This document shows positions 43,401 through 45,518 of a DNA stretch of 64,000 bases, piece after piece. Location: NCBI GenBank assembly GCA_963989385.1, contig OZ022506.1:8392841-8456840 (forward strand). Reading direction: 5' to 3'. This DNA is from Ctena decussata. Its lineage: Eukaryota; Mollusca; Bivalvia; Lucinida; Lucinidae. Made by a program: the position numbers and the translations under genes. The notes beneath the pieces were generated by a model. It saw nothing but the letters and a program-made list of their open reading frames with translations. It ran no database searches and was not told the origin of the DNA. Position 1 is the first letter of the stretch, and each line of letters begins with the position of its first letter.

Positions 43401-45518
43401 ACCAAAATAAGCACTGGAACAGATGTGCGTAACTAAACAGTGAAACCATATCAAAGTGCTATTAGGTGAATGGATTCAACTTCTGACCACCATGATTGGT
43501 CATCTCTTAAGTAAGTAAGAAAAGACTTTACTTAGTGAGGGTAACAACATTTAGCACATACAATAATACATGTAATAGCTAATCTTCCATGAGGCCCTCA
43601 TAGCTAATCTTCCATTAGGCCCTCATACGTTCAACCATCTCCATAAGACAGCCAAATTTTGGATTTCCAAAGAGCACCTTCCAGAGTGATAATCTCTATA
43701 TAAGCTGTGACATGACAAAACCAACACAAGAATTCCGCAGAATGCTATGTCGCACCTGCCTTGCTCTTCCACAGTAGCAGAGATCATGGTTAGATTAGGT
43801 TTTATGAATTCATGTATAACAATTTGAGTGGAATGGCCTTGCAAGCTAAGAAGGATGCCATTCTGGACATAAAATTCAACAGTCAACAGAGTATGAAATA
43901 ATTATAAAAAGTATACAGTAGTTAAACAATCCAAGAGACCAGCTTAAGAAAACGTTTTATGCCATGTCTGATGATTGTAAGTGGGTTACTTTGTGTGAAA
44001 TGTACTTTAATGTTAGAGTACATACGAATGTGGATGCCAGGTTGACCTATAAATTTCCAAAGCCAACAGAGCACATGAAATATATACATAAAGCATAAAG
44101 GTTTGATGCTTATACCATTGTGTTGAAAGAGAAATAGGCTTAAATGCTGGGGCCAATGCCATGTTGGACGTAAAATTTTACAAAGTCAACAGCCCTTGAA
44201 ATAAAGGTCAAGGGCAGAAGGAAGTGCAACAACCCTTGAGACCTTTTTATGAAGAAACTTTTTGCCAGGTTTGATGATTCTAGGCATCATAATTTGAGAG
44301 AAATGGACTTAAATGCTAGGGTCAATGTAATTTTTGACGTGAAATTTACTAAGTCAAGCAGAGGGTTAAATATAGGTCAAGGGTAGAAAAAGTGCAACGT
44401 GCCTCAGGAACATTCTAAGAAGACGCTTAGTACCAGGTTCAATGATTGCAGGCATCATAGTTTGAGAGAAATGGATTTAAACACTAGGGTCGAGGTAATT
44501 TTGGACATTGAATTTTACGAAGTCAGCAGAGCATGAAATATAGGTCAAGGGTAAAAAAAAGTGCAACATACCTTGCGAACATTCTGACAAGAAACTTTAT
44601 ACCAGGTTTGACTATTGTAGGTATCATTGTTTGAGAGAAATGGACTTAAACACTAGGGTCGAGGTAATTTTGGACATTGAATTTTACGAAGTCAGTAGAG
44701 CGTGACATATAGGTCAGGGGTTGGAAAAAGTGCAACATACCTTGAGAACACTCTAAGAAGAAACTTTATACCAAGTTTCATGATTGTAGGTATCATAGTT
44801 TGAGAGAAATGGACTTAAACACTAGGGTCGAGGTAATTGTGGACAGACGGACTGACGGACGTACGTACGGACGGAATGACTGACGGACGGATGGATGGAA
44901 AAGTGAACTCCTATATCGCACCTTGCTAAAGCAGGTGCGGCAAAAATGGCATGTGCTGCACCCGCCCAGTCTGATCAGAGTCTTTGGTTTCAGCAAGGAG
45001 GTAGCTCATACCCTTAGTTCCCCTATAAGGGCATAGCAAAGACTCTAATCAGGCTTGGCGGATGCCCAGGCAGAACTAAGTAGTCGCTTGGAGCACTTGC
45101 CACTTTGTTGGTTTTGTCATGTCACCGCTCATATAACAGCTAATTTTACGCCTTCCACAAGGGTGGCTGCTGTGTAGAGGTATTGCGTGCTCTATATTCT
45201 CACTATCATCATCTGACTTCTAATCTTTCATCCCTTTCACACAGAATAGCATTTTTTCTTTTTAAAATGCAAAGCACTTGCAAATGATAGATGACAGTTT
45301 GCATCATTCATTTTCATTCATGGCTTACCCCTGACAATGGTGATGTTTCCTCTATCTGTGGTGATGTTTTTGATTTTGGTGGTGTGACTTCTTGTTTGTG
45401 TAGATTGTCGTCCTCATCCTCTGATATGACATTACCATCCACCTCCGACTCGCTGTCCGAGCTACTGCTATCCTCTGAGCCACTACTGGAACTGTCGCTG
45501 GAGCCAGATGACATCTTA
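1..45518 (-). CDS. AFF: AF4/FMR2 family (AFF / lilliputian) gene, ten exons seen, partial at both ends
   Basis: Gene-level entry. Spliced segments in transcript order: 45518-45329, 43217-41440, 33677-33431, 28713-28565, 23998-23935, 22352-22219, 8966-8892, 2055-1959, 1474-1331, 135-1. Together they encode about 1004 codons in one open frame, and each intron begins GT and ends AG. Known of the family: AFF1/AFF4 are nuclear scaffolds of the super elongation complex, binding P-TEFb, ELL and ENL/AF9, and invertebrates usually have one gene (lilli in fly). Seen here: a serine/acidic tract, a Trp-containing segment like the conserved WQLDNWL, an ENL/AF9-binding-like peptide, basic nuclear-localisation-like clusters and the C-terminal homology domain. 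By eye the C-terminal part is closer to AFF4 than to AFF1. The N-terminal P-TEFb-binding exons and the end of the C-terminal domain are not in the identified exons. Confidence 0.93.
305..502 (+). mobile_element. F6 pogo-like MITE
   Basis: Inverted ends TACAGTCAACTCTCGATATC and GGGGAGTTGACTGTA bounded by TA. The interior has GGTACCAGAAAATTTACTTT and GAGATATCAGTAGTTTGAGA. It sits in the AFF intron after the last full exon. Confidence 0.75.
503..891. other. Intron sequence, nothing recognised
   Basis: AT-rich intronic DNA between an F6 and an F2 element. No exon-like frame or repeat was recognised on either strand. Confidence 0.5.
892..1137 (+). mobile_element. F2 foldback MITE
   Basis: Starts ATATGAGCCCTGACACAAGG and ends TTGTGTCACAGCTCATAT. 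The core has GATCAGCCTGGGCATCCGCC and, inverted, GATCAGACTGGGTGGATG around a GTCCGCATGGAGCTAGCTTA centre. It lies close to an AFF donor site. Superfamily unknown. Confidence 0.75.
1331..1474 (-). CDS. AFF: AFF exon: SP-rich linker in C-terminal homology domain
   Basis: Exon of 144 bases (48 codons), acceptor TTTCAG, donor GTAGGT. It encodes a Ser/Pro linker with TGTPSPMSPTPSPVGSVCSV, matching the TGVPSPLSPMPSPASSVGSQ type linker present in AFF1-AFF4. An apparent longer reading frame through 1193 is read-through into the intron. Confidence 0.92.
1655..1740 (+). mobile_element. F4 foldback remnant
   Basis: TCTACTCTTAAAGGAAAG, then a decayed right arm and AAGAAGGGAGGCAAAAAT, the usual right shoulder of F4. 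Confidence 0.5.
1959..2055 (-). CDS. AFF: AFF exon: C-terminal homology domain
   Basis: Exon of 97 bases, acceptor TTTCAG, donor GTAAGG. It encodes (C)LRVQSLLYLKMFMLKKNENI and continues to EEHNNK, matching the family segment that ends KYSKTLTEHLKNS. It ends in phase 0. Confidence 0.93.
2206..2432 (+). mobile_element. F9 MITE
   Basis: Inverted ends TGGGCCCGATTGTTCAAA and TTTGAACGACCAGGCCCA around an AT-rich core that contains an inverted AGAGGAGCTTTCCC / AAAAGCTCCTCCC pair. Confidence 0.65.
2470..2545 (-). mobile_element. F3 MITE fragment
   Basis: Reads CACCAAAAACGAAAATAGCT, then GATCCTGATGAGGTGGCTCA, the same order as the minus-strand F3 copy at 8562. The rest is lost. Confidence 0.5.
2640..2730 (+). 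mobile_element. F4 foldback remnant
   Basis: GTCTACTCTTAAATGAAAG and GAATTTGCTCCTAGTGGAGC, followed by AAATTTTTTTGACCCC. Truncated on both shoulders. Confidence 0.55.
3073..3272 (+). mobile_element. F1 foldback MITE
   Basis: GGGCTCAAGATAAGAGG to CCTCTTATCTAGAGCTCTG. The centre is a hairpin whose arms read GACCCCTCATCTGAACCGTC and its complement around GACGAGAC. Belongs to the TCTGAACC subtype. Confidence 0.8.
3579..3814 (+). mobile_element. F2 foldback MITE
   Basis: ATGATATGAGAAAACCAAC to GTTGGTTTTCTCATGTCATG. The left arm is rearranged (CACATGGTCAGGTCAG); the right arm GACTCTGATCAGACTGGGCA is well kept. Confidence 0.75.
4030..4250 (+). mobile_element. F4 foldback MITE
   Basis: Near-perfect hairpin AGGAAAGAATTTACTCC-TTATA-GGAGCAAATTCTTTCC, with shoulders TTTTGTGATTTTCTG... 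on the left and GAAAGTGTTCC on the right. Confidence 0.65.
4645..4857 (+). mobile_element. F3 MITE
   Basis: CTTTAAGCACCAAAAAGCAG to GGTGCTTAAAG. The interior has TCTGCAAAAATTAAAAAAAA, then an F7-like hairpin (GATGAGGC...GCCTCATC). Same element in inverse orientation at 8562. Confidence 0.75.
5214..5440 (+). mobile_element. SINE type B, plus strand
   Basis: tRNA-like head with GTGGTTGAGTGGTTAGAGTG (box A like) and GGTTCTAATCCCGGC (box B), followed by an unrelated body ending GCCACTAGGCTCTGGG. The body is shared with 16890 and 19326. Confidence 0.7.
5716..6060 (+). mobile_element. F4 composite foldback
   Basis: Left module is a hairpin with arms TTTTCTGCCATTTTTACA around TTTCA (5757-5797). 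The right module is the F4 GAGCAAATTCTTTTCTTT arm with GTTTGCTTCCC / GGGAAGCAAA shoulders. Confidence 0.6.
6245..7813 (+). mobile_element. Pearl-like (Helentron-related) tandem-repeat element A
   Basis: Starts with the hairpin ATCCCCCGACCGAAAGGTTCG, then GATATAGCG, a (GTCC)n microsatellite (6287-6347) and at least six tandem units of roughly 145-168 bases. Each unit begins TCCGCTC(T/C)ATA and contains GAACAGGTCATGACGATGTG. It closes with a diverged unit, a C25A12T18 homopolymer run and CTTCGGTCGGGGGAT (7799-7813), which inverts the 5' ATCCCCCGACCGAAAG. Subterminal inverted repeats, microsatellite and core repeats match published pearl elements of bivalves, which are thought to be moved by Helentrons. 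No protein is encoded. Confidence 0.75.
7850..8068 (+). mobile_element. F4 foldback remnant
   Basis: CTTTAAAGAATTTGCAGAAG, GAGCAAATTATTTTCTTTC and TCCAGGGAGGCGAACAGAAA. Diverged arms; it directly follows the pearl element. Confidence 0.5.
8069..8304 (+). mobile_element. F9 MITE
   Basis: CTGGCCTGGTTGTTCAAAAC to GCTTTGAACAAGTGGGCCC inverted ends, sharing the TTGTTCAAA terminus with 2206. Confidence 0.6.
8562..8767 (-). mobile_element. F3 MITE, inverse orientation
   Basis: Runs from TTAACCACCAGTGACG to GCTTTTTGGTGCTTAAAG. It contains CCTCTAGTCTTTGAATTC, the complement of the 4645 copy. It lies about 125 bases downstream of an AFF exon's donor. Confidence 0.75.
8892..8966 (-). CDS. AFF: AFF exon: C-terminal homology domain
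   Basis: Exon of 75 bases, acceptor TTTCAG, donor GTAAGC. It encodes HNSHFRMPHDPESVDKAELK and then LTVL, with the next Cys codon split over the junction. With the following exon it reads LTVLCLRVQSLLYLKMFMLK, close to the AFF4 stretch [20 protein letters not shown]. The high identity across a spliced junction is strong proof of this exon pair. Confidence 0.93.
9040..9190 (+). mobile_element. F1 foldback, degenerate
   Basis: GGTAATTTTCCTTATTTCTC, TGTTGTGCCACTCATTATAA and AACTTATGTTTTAT preserve the F1 order with many substitutions. Confidence 0.4.
9191..9698. other. Intron sequence, nothing recognised
   Basis: AT-rich, with short echoes of GGCCATTACTAAG at about 9385-9480 that do not form a clear array. 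Confidence 0.4.
9699..9765 (+). repeat. F7 hairpin
   Basis: GCAAACAGAGAAGAACCTGA to GATCAGGGTCTGCACTG; arms GACTGCTCCT / AGGAGCAGCC meet without a loop. Confidence 0.6.
10331..10915. repeat. GATATCAC palindrome array
   Basis: More than 20 copies of (G)TGATATCAC or one-base variants, spaced about 15-45 bases and often 22-26. Linkers resemble AAAATCGAATTAG or TTTCATTTTGC. The motif is self-complementary, so the array has no orientation. It ends at the SINE at 10941. No frame of significance. Confidence 0.8.
10941..11236 (+). mobile_element. SINE type A with a duplicated tRNA-like head
   Basis: Two tandem heads of about 67 bases (from 10941 and from about 11008), each with TAGCTCAGTAGGTTAAGCAC and GGTCCCGGGTATGAGCCC (box A and box B like). 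Then the body AAACGGGTTCCATTGCACAC, CGTCCTGATATGACAG, and a CATC-rich tail. Confidence 0.8.
11237..12734. other. Intron sequence with purine/pyrimidine tracts
   Basis: 11465-11560 is G-rich and 11598-11650 is CCCTTCC/CCACCCC-rich, with (GA)n at 11707-11740. The rest is unremarkable; no exon or element recognised. Confidence 0.5.
12770..12900 (+). mobile_element. F4 foldback remnant
   Basis: CTACAGAAAAGAATTTCCTC and GGGAGCAAATTGTTTCC, then TTGGGAGCAAAC. Both arms are diverged. Confidence 0.5.
13245..13325 (-). mobile_element. tRNA-like SINE head fragment
   Basis: Minus strand reads as a box A/box B pair (CTCATGGCCAAGCAGTGAGG and GGTCACTGGTTTGAGTCC). No body is attached. Confidence 0.45.
13480..13620 (+). 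mobile_element. F4 foldback with perfect 33-bp arms
   Basis: Arms 13501-13533 and 13547-13579 are exact inverse copies (GGGGCCAGCTCTTACAGGAA...) around a 13-base loop. The right shoulder GAAAATGGCAGAGTTGCTT is typical of F4. Confidence 0.8.
13636..14096 (+). mobile_element. Non-autonomous hAT element with 8-bp target duplication
   Basis: Inverted ends TAGAGGTGCAACGATTCAC and GTGAATCGTTGCAGCTCTA, flanked by CCGAGTAT on both sides (13628-13635, 14097-14104). The 461-bp interior keeps subterminal CGATTCGATT repeats and an ATG (about 13886) that opens a short basic frame (MASNDDQMTRRNLC), possibly the start of a lost transposase. TIR form and 8-bp duplication are typical of hAT. Confidence 0.88.
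14455..14740. repeat. Tandem duplication of about 150 bp
   Basis: GCATCTTTGATTCTGATGTT occurs twice (about 14484 and 14637), each followed by AATGTGAGGGCAA and CTAACAATTTTT. It explains a repetitive minus-strand frame there, which is not a gene. Confidence 0.7.
14797..14822. repeat. (GACA)n microsatellite
   Basis: ACAGACAGACAGACAGACAG run, flanked by diverged GACAGA units. Confidence 0.85.
15163..15225 (+). repeat. F7-like hairpin
   Basis: GAAATCAGACTGCACATCCG / TGCAGTCTGACAAGAGTC. A variant with a short CATCCG loop. Confidence 0.45.
15480..15665 (+). mobile_element. F1 foldback, degenerate
   Basis: TTATTTCTCAATAAAAACAT, then TGTCGTTACGCATGTTTTTA and TAATCTGGAGCTCCTG. The left end is lost. 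Confidence 0.45.
16000..16165 (-). mobile_element. SINE type C
   Basis: Plus strand reads GAGTGAACTCGGGTTCAATG ... GGTACTCAAGCATGTTATCC and ACTACACTACCGCCGCTCC. On the minus strand this is a tRNA-like head (GAGCGGCGGTAGTGTAGTGG) followed by its body. Same family at 39116. Confidence 0.6.
16428..16477 (+). repeat. F7 hairpin
   Basis: GCAAACAGTGTAGACCAGGA with half of the left arm deleted, then CAGTCTGATCTGGGTCTACA. Confidence 0.5.
16890..17210 (-). mobile_element. SINE type B, minus strand
   Basis: Minus strand: TTTGGCTATGGTGCAGAAGG head, then GATTCGAATC-like box and a body GAGATGGACTCCCTATTTCA shared with 5214. Confidence 0.6.
17230..17357 (-). mobile_element. SINE type A fragment
   Basis: ATATCAGGACAATGGGATGG and TCTGTGCAATGAAGTTCC match the type A body; the tRNA head is decayed (CTCCAGCAGGACCCCTTGAT). 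Confidence 0.5.
17937..18136 (-). mobile_element. SINE type A
   Basis: Tail GATGG on the left, body AGGGTGATAATGAAATGCTG, head TGAACCCGTGACCGCTAGAT and TTAACTTACTGAGCTACCGA (box B and box A on the minus strand). Confidence 0.7.
18603..18803 (+). mobile_element. F1 foldback MITE
   Basis: AGAGCTCTAGCTAAGAAGG to CTTATCTAGAGCTCTG; central hairpin arms differ by one base (TCATATGAGG versus TCAGATGAGG). It is preceded at 18427 by half of an F7 hairpin. Confidence 0.8.
19246..19312 (+). repeat. F7 hairpin
   Basis: Arms GATCAGACTGCTCCT / AGGAGCAGTCTGATC with loop AG, closed by GCAAAC and GTTTGC. Confidence 0.7.
19326..19571 (-). mobile_element. SINE type B, minus strand
   Basis: Minus strand head CACCATAGTCGAGTGGTTGG and TTGTGGGTTTAAATGCC (box B variant), body GGTTAATGGCAGCAAAAGGA, end TAACCAACTGCCCCTAGGGC. 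Confidence 0.65.
19916..20119 (+). mobile_element. F1 foldback MITE
   Basis: CAGAGCTCTAGATAAGAGG to CCTCTTATCTAGAGCTCTG, the best-kept termini in the window; central arms TCATCTGAACCGTCTC are exact around TAC. Confidence 0.85.
20403..20505. repeat. TGACGTC-rich imperfect palindrome
   Basis: AATGACGTCGTACTGACGTC / GACGTCGCAT...GTCAGTATGATGTCATT fold back on each other. One full CRE-like octamer (TGACGTCA) plus several half or near sites. Confidence 0.6.
21110..21160 (+). repeat. F7-like hairpin beside a poly-C run
   Basis: AAGACTCCGATCAGCCTGCA CAAATG-type loop and TGCAGGCTGTTCTGAGTCTT; followed by C12 (21164-21175). Confidence 0.5.
21435..21637 (+). mobile_element. F1 foldback, diverged
   Basis: AGAGCTCCCAATAAGG to CTTATCTGGAGTCCT; the core keeps AGAACCGTCTCTTCG but the right arm reads GGATTCTAGTGAGG. 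Confidence 0.6.
22219..22352 (-). CDS. AFF: AFF exon: C-terminal homology domain, helices 2-3
   Basis: Exon of 134 bases, acceptor TTTCAG, donor GTAAGT. It encodes ...YLEATLCFIQSGCAMERN... and ...FKETHRFV, matching the family pattern YVEAALSFIECGNAMEK and YSETVELIR. It starts at a codon boundary and leaves two bases, completed by the A of the next exon. The following intron is 13.3 kb and holds most of the repeats between 9 and 22 kb. Confidence 0.93.
22430..22890 (+). mobile_element. F8 element, left-end diverged
   Basis: TTTCTTACATACCGGATGAG, ACTGGATAAAAATCACGAGC, AAGAACCGAATGGCAATCGT and TGGTGTGCAAGAAAAAGTAT in the same order as 29216. Only one arm of the terminal hairpin survives (ATCCGTCACTGGGGATCACT). 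Confidence 0.65.
22902..23146 (+). mobile_element. F2 foldback MITE
   Basis: ATTTGAGCCGCGACGCGAC to GTCGCATCGTGGCTCATTT; arms GTTGTGCGCCCAGCGCAGAC and complement nearly exact. Confidence 0.8.
23155..23300 (+). mobile_element. F4 foldback remnant
   Basis: GACTTCCTGTTTGCCTCCC, CCAAATTCTCTCCTTTAGG, GAAGGGAGGCAAAAAA and GAAAATGGCAGAGTTGCTTC shoulders. Confidence 0.55.
23773..23827. repeat. Short foldback GGCCCAGTTGTTGTCTCC
   Basis: 16-18 bp exact arms around an 18-base loop (ATTGTGACTACTCACAAG). A minimal hairpin element or MITE relic. Confidence 0.6.
23935..23998 (-). CDS. AFF: AFF exon: first helix of C-terminal homology domain
   Basis: Small exon of 64 bases (1 + 21 codons), acceptor CTCAG, donor GTGAGT. 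It encodes LEDATVYHMRAKEFKHQADAM, aligning with the family segment DHYLQEAKKLKHNADAL, and it ends at the same DA(M/L) boundary. This domain mediates AFF homo/heterodimerisation. Confidence 0.93.
24061..24319 (-). mobile_element. SINE type D, full length
   Basis: The minus strand starts GCCGGGCCGCGTAGCGCAAT, with box A-like TAGCGCAATCGGTAGG and intact T-arm/box B CTGGGTTCGAAACCCGG. A body follows, ending GGACGTTAAACATCAAATCA and an AACAAACAAACC tail. AACTTGGT on the left and AGCTTGGT on the right may be the target duplication. It is about 65 bases upstream of the AFF exon at 23935-23998, antisense-neutral with the same strand as the gene. Confidence 0.75.
24320..25798. other. Intron sequence with scattered hairpin relics
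   Basis: GATTCTGATCAGACTGCACA (24407) and AATCAGCCTGCACACCCATG (25319) are F7-like remnants. No exon seen; a 98-codon plus frame at 25499 overlaps repeats and has no recognisable motif. Confidence 0.45.
25799..25865 (+). repeat. F7 hairpin
   Basis: Arms GATCAGACTGCTCCC-TAGGAGCAGTCTGATC, flanked by GCAAATAGTGCAGACC and TTCACTATTTGC. Confidence 0.65.
26453..26697 (+). mobile_element. F2 foldback MITE
   Basis: ATTTGAGCCGCGACACGAG to GTCGTGTCGCGGCTCATTT. One of the best-kept copies; the centre carries AAGCGCTTAAAGGGTAGC. Confidence 0.8.
26930..27150 (+). mobile_element. F2 foldback, left end truncated
   Basis: GACTCTGATCAGCTTGTGCA to GTTGGTTTCATCACGTCACA; the left terminus is replaced by TGGTATGTCCACCC. 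Confidence 0.65.
27615..27861 (+). mobile_element. F2 foldback MITE
   Basis: ATTTGAGCCACGACAATAC to GTCGTGTCGCGGCTCATTT; centre GTCTGCATGGAGCAAGCTTA. Confidence 0.8.
28414..28480 (+). repeat. F7 hairpin
   Basis: GCAAACATTGTAGACCCTGA to GGGTATACAATGTTTGC; arms ATCAAACTGCTCTT / AAGAGCAGTTTGAT are compensated at the same positions. Confidence 0.7.
28565..28713 (-). CDS. AFF: AFF exon: entry to C-terminal homology domain
   Basis: Exon of 149 bases, acceptor TTGCAG, donor GTAGGT. It encodes a hydrophilic stretch ending CPFWLDPNVKDKEE, with the last Arg codon shared with the next exon (EERLEDATVYH). Position and phase place it directly before the AFF C-terminal homology domain. In vertebrates this site carries a VFDDRNYSADHYLQEAK-type segment, so only the end aligns clearly. 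A C18 homopolymer lies in the intron some 25 bases beyond the donor. Confidence 0.88.
28796..28890 (+). mobile_element. F2 foldback fragment
   Basis: GTATGAGCCGTGACACAAC, then AACAAAGTGGCATGTG and CTACATGGAGCTAGTGTAG. The right half is missing. Confidence 0.5.
29040..29135 (-). mobile_element. tRNA-like SINE head fragment
   Basis: Minus strand: CTCTCTGGTGGACTGATTGT and GGTCGTGGATTTGATTCTC resemble box A and box B. Confidence 0.45.
29216..29735 (+). mobile_element. F8 element with 36-bp perfect terminal hairpin
   Basis: Interior GGCCGGATAAAAATCACGAG, AAGAACCGAATGGCGGTCGT, TGGTGTGCAAAAAAAAGTAT and CATGGGTGTGAG. It ends in an exact inverted repeat (29614-29649 and 29662-29697, arm starting AAAAATCCGTCACTCGGG) around a 12-base loop. 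No coding capacity. Confidence 0.75.
29985..30440 (+). mobile_element. F4 foldback pair
   Basis: First copy AAAGAATTTGCTCCCTTAGAAGC and its complement at 30049-30082 approx. Second (30240-30440) keeps only shoulders GACTTCCTGTTTGCTATTAC and AAAATGGCACAGTTGCTTCC. Confidence 0.55.
30848..31000. mobile_element. Rearranged SINE type A fragments
   Basis: GGATGGATGAAG and CAACAGTATTTTAGTCATAC on one orientation, then AAACAGGGTTCCATTGTATA on the other. Two pieces appear joined in opposite orientation. Confidence 0.45.
31001..32570. other. Intron sequence, mostly unique
   Basis: GA-rich tract 31165-31222. A roughly 60-bp duplication near 31680-31765 (GTACTTCCCACA twice). Weak F4-like shoulders near 32090-32200. 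No exon recognised. Confidence 0.4.
32575..32720 (+). mobile_element. F4 foldback remnant
   Basis: GGAGTCAGCTCATAATGG, GAATTTGCTCCCTTAGGAAC and GGAAGCATTACATC; arms largely decayed. Confidence 0.45.
32731..32932 (+). mobile_element. F1 foldback, TTAGAACC subtype
   Basis: GTGCTCCAGATAAGAAAGG to TTTTATCTGGAGCTCTG; central arms CATTAGAACCGTCTC / GAGACGGTTCTATTG. Confidence 0.8.
33165..33362 (+). mobile_element. F1 foldback, TCTGAACC subtype
   Basis: GGAGCCCTAGATAAGAGG to CCTCTTATCTAGGGCTCTG. CCAATA occurs directly outside both ends and may be part of a target duplication. It lies only 70 bases from an AFF exon. Confidence 0.8.
33431..33677 (-). CDS. AFF: AFF exon: Ser/His-rich linker
   Basis: Exon of 247 bases (1 + 82 codons). 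Acceptor TTACAG, donor GTAAGT. It encodes an EKHEEKEQDW start, then a run of HST/STQ triplets (SSQHSTHSTHSTQSSRST) and KKARVEPVKEP. The segment corresponds to the poorly conserved basic, Ser-rich linker before the C-terminal homology domain in AFF proteins. Phase joins cleanly to the flanking exons. A foldback repeat starts about 40 bases upstream of its acceptor. Confidence 0.88.
33721..33820. mobile_element. Foldback element near a splice acceptor
   Basis: ATTGAATTTATTAAACGAGT and ACGAGTTTTATAAATTCAAT are inverted arms, each continuing into GGGGAAAA / TTTTCCCC, around a loop with GCTATGCCGAGC. It starts about 40 bases upstream of the AFF acceptor at 33677. Confidence 0.7.
34077..34139 (+). 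mobile_element. F1 right-end fragment
   Basis: TTAATTATCCCCAAAAATTC and CATATCCTGAGCTCTG only. Confidence 0.55.
34140..34380 (+). mobile_element. F2 foldback MITE
   Basis: CAAGACAACAAAACCAACAA to TTTTGACGTGGCGCCGCTCA; abuts the F1 fragment on its left. Confidence 0.7.
34496..34799 (+). mobile_element. Tandem pair of F1 foldbacks
   Basis: Two successive F1 cores (hairpins at about 34547-34597 and 34675-34724, both TTAGAACC subtype) share one right terminus CTTATCTGGAGCTCTG. The left terminus is missing. Confidence 0.7.
35018..35223 (-). mobile_element. SINE type A
   Basis: GATGGGTGGATGG tail, AGGGTGATAATGAAAGGCTG body. The head is altered by a GCCAGCACTTTC duplication. Confidence 0.6.
35380..35446 (+). 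repeat. F7 hairpin with exchanged loop arms
   Basis: GCAAACAGTGTAGACCCTGA and GGGTCTACACTGTTTGC keep the family ends, but the inner stem is GCCGC-TTTCT-GCGGC instead of CTGCTCC/GGAGCAG. Confidence 0.65.
36018..36219 (+). mobile_element. F1 foldback, TTAGAACC subtype
   Basis: AGTGCTCTAGATAAGAAGG to ATTATCTGGAGCTCTG; exact central arms CATTAGAACCGTCTCG around CC. Confidence 0.8.
36731..36797 (+). repeat. F7 hairpin
   Basis: CAAAACAGTTTAGACCATGA and CTGGGTTAGCACTGTTTTG; stem CAGACTGTTTCTTAAGGAGC. Confidence 0.55.
36798..37847. other. Intron sequence, nothing recognised
   Basis: AT-rich unique-looking DNA between AFF exons. No repeats or exon candidates noted. Confidence 0.4.
37848..38180. mobile_element. 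F5 foldback element, 5-bp target duplication TAAAA
   Basis: Starts CACAGGGTATAATCGATTCC and ends GGAATCGATTATTCCCTGTG; TAAAA on both sides. Each half holds several diverged copies of GCTTCCTGCCGAGACTGTCC spaced about 30 bases, and the second half is the inverse of the first. Long frames on both strands (111 and 74 codons) come from this symmetry. TIR heptamer and 5-bp duplication recall Transib/RAG-like transposons, but no transposase is present. Confidence 0.8.
38200..38290 (+). mobile_element. F4 foldback remnant
   Basis: GTCTTAAAGGAAAGAATTTG and GAGGGAGAAAATTCTTCCC; adjacent to F5. Confidence 0.5.
38302..38479 (-). mobile_element. SINE type A
   Basis: ATGGATGTATGGATGG tail; GGGAGGGTGATAATGAATGA body; head GGACTGCTAGACCAGCAGGG and GGCTGAGCTACAGGGGCTCC. 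Confidence 0.65.
38844..39045 (+). mobile_element. F1 foldback, TTAGAACC-type variant
   Basis: CAGTGCTCCAGATAAGAAGG to ATATCTGGAGCTCTG. Both arms carry the compensated change AGTAGAACC / GGTTCTACT. Confidence 0.8.
39116..39282 (-). mobile_element. SINE type C
   Basis: GAGTGAACTCAGGTTTAACG; AAGTCTCACTGAAAAGACCG; head GGGATCAAACCTGCAACCCC and TAGTCTAGCCCCTAGAGC on the minus strand. Confidence 0.6.
39299..39417 (-). mobile_element. F3 MITE fragment
   Basis: AAAATGATAAGCCCCCTCAT, GGATCCACACTGTT and TTTGCTTCTGTGGTGCTAAA; diverged. Confidence 0.4.
40430..41170 (-). mobile_element. Pearl-like core-repeat block C, split by an F1 element
   Basis: Diverged tandem units sharing GAGAAATGGACTT, AGTCAACAGAGAGTGAAAT and AAGAAACTTTA with the array at 43727. 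An F1 copy (40880-41082) sits inside it. No microsatellite or termini identified, so it may be a fragment. Confidence 0.6.
40880..41082 (+). mobile_element. F1 foldback MITE nested in block C
   Basis: AGAACTCTAGATAAGAAGG to CTTATCTAGAGCTCTG; exact central arms CATCTGAACCGTCTC around ATC. GTAT lies just outside both ends. Confidence 0.8.
41440..43217 (-). CDS. AFF: AFF large central exon (593 codons)
   Basis: Exon of 1778 bases, open throughout, acceptor TTACAG and donor GTAAGT. The open frame continues upstream of the first Met-like codon to the splice site, so the first residues are SKQKWDLRSFL, resembling the family's KWQLDNWL element. Then come long low-complexity Ser/Pro/Lys-rich stretches, a basic cluster (KAKRARKPKPAV) beside an SSDSSSSEDE acidic tract, the peptide SVMVQISLDLLSAYI, a second Ser/Asp/Glu run (SDSSSSSSDSDSHSESEDD), and a bipartite-like basic signal (VKKKRKS...KRRK). 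The VMVQISLDLLS peptide matches the family segment (pattern V-K-I-x-L-x-LL-x-R-I-P) that binds the AHD domain of ENL/AF9. The rest is presumably disordered, as in relatives. It is the only exon long enough to stand out as a single reading frame. Confidence 0.93.
43592..43627. repeat. 28-bp tandem duplication
   Basis: AGCTAATCTTCCAT(G/T)AGGCCCTCAT occurs twice in direct succession from about 43577. Confidence 0.7.
43697..45134 (+). mobile_element. F2 foldback split by pearl-like element B
   Basis: Left terminus GCTGTGACATGACAAAACCA (from about 43704), and right portion from ATGGCATGTGCTGCACCCGC (44945) to TTTTGTCATGTCACCGCTCA. Joining the two flanks restores the usual F2 order (ACCAACA...GTGGCATGTG), so the intervening 1.2 kb is an insertion. 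Confidence 0.65.
43727..44944 (-). mobile_element. Pearl-like (Helentron-related) element B
   Basis: On the minus strand it begins CCGCACCTGCTTTAGCAAGG TGCGATATAGG (a hairpin followed by GATATAG, as in element A). A TCCGTC/ACGG microsatellite (44845-44898) follows, then about six units of near-169 bases marked by TTTGAGAGAAATGGA at 44799, 44630, 44461 and 44292 and weaker copies beyond. The far end has TGTCGCACCTGCC (43749-43761), an inversion of the starting GCAGGTGCG. Same architecture as element A with different core sequence. Confidence 0.7.
45329..45518 (-). CDS. AFF: AFF exon: serine-rich/acidic region
   Basis: Exon of 190 bases: one base completing the previous codon plus 63 codons. 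The 3' splice site reads TTGCAG on the minus strand and the donor is GTAAGC. It encodes the Ser/Asp/Glu tract (SSDSSSSGSEDSSSSDSESE) followed by an acidic DEDD stretch and a TSP-rich linker. This composition matches the serine-rich transactivation segment that sits just before the conserved Trp motif in vertebrate AFF proteins. It ends at a codon boundary, matching the next exon. The acceptor lies about 40 bases from a 55-bp minisatellite. Upstream exons were looked for to the right of this point and not found. Confidence 0.9.
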
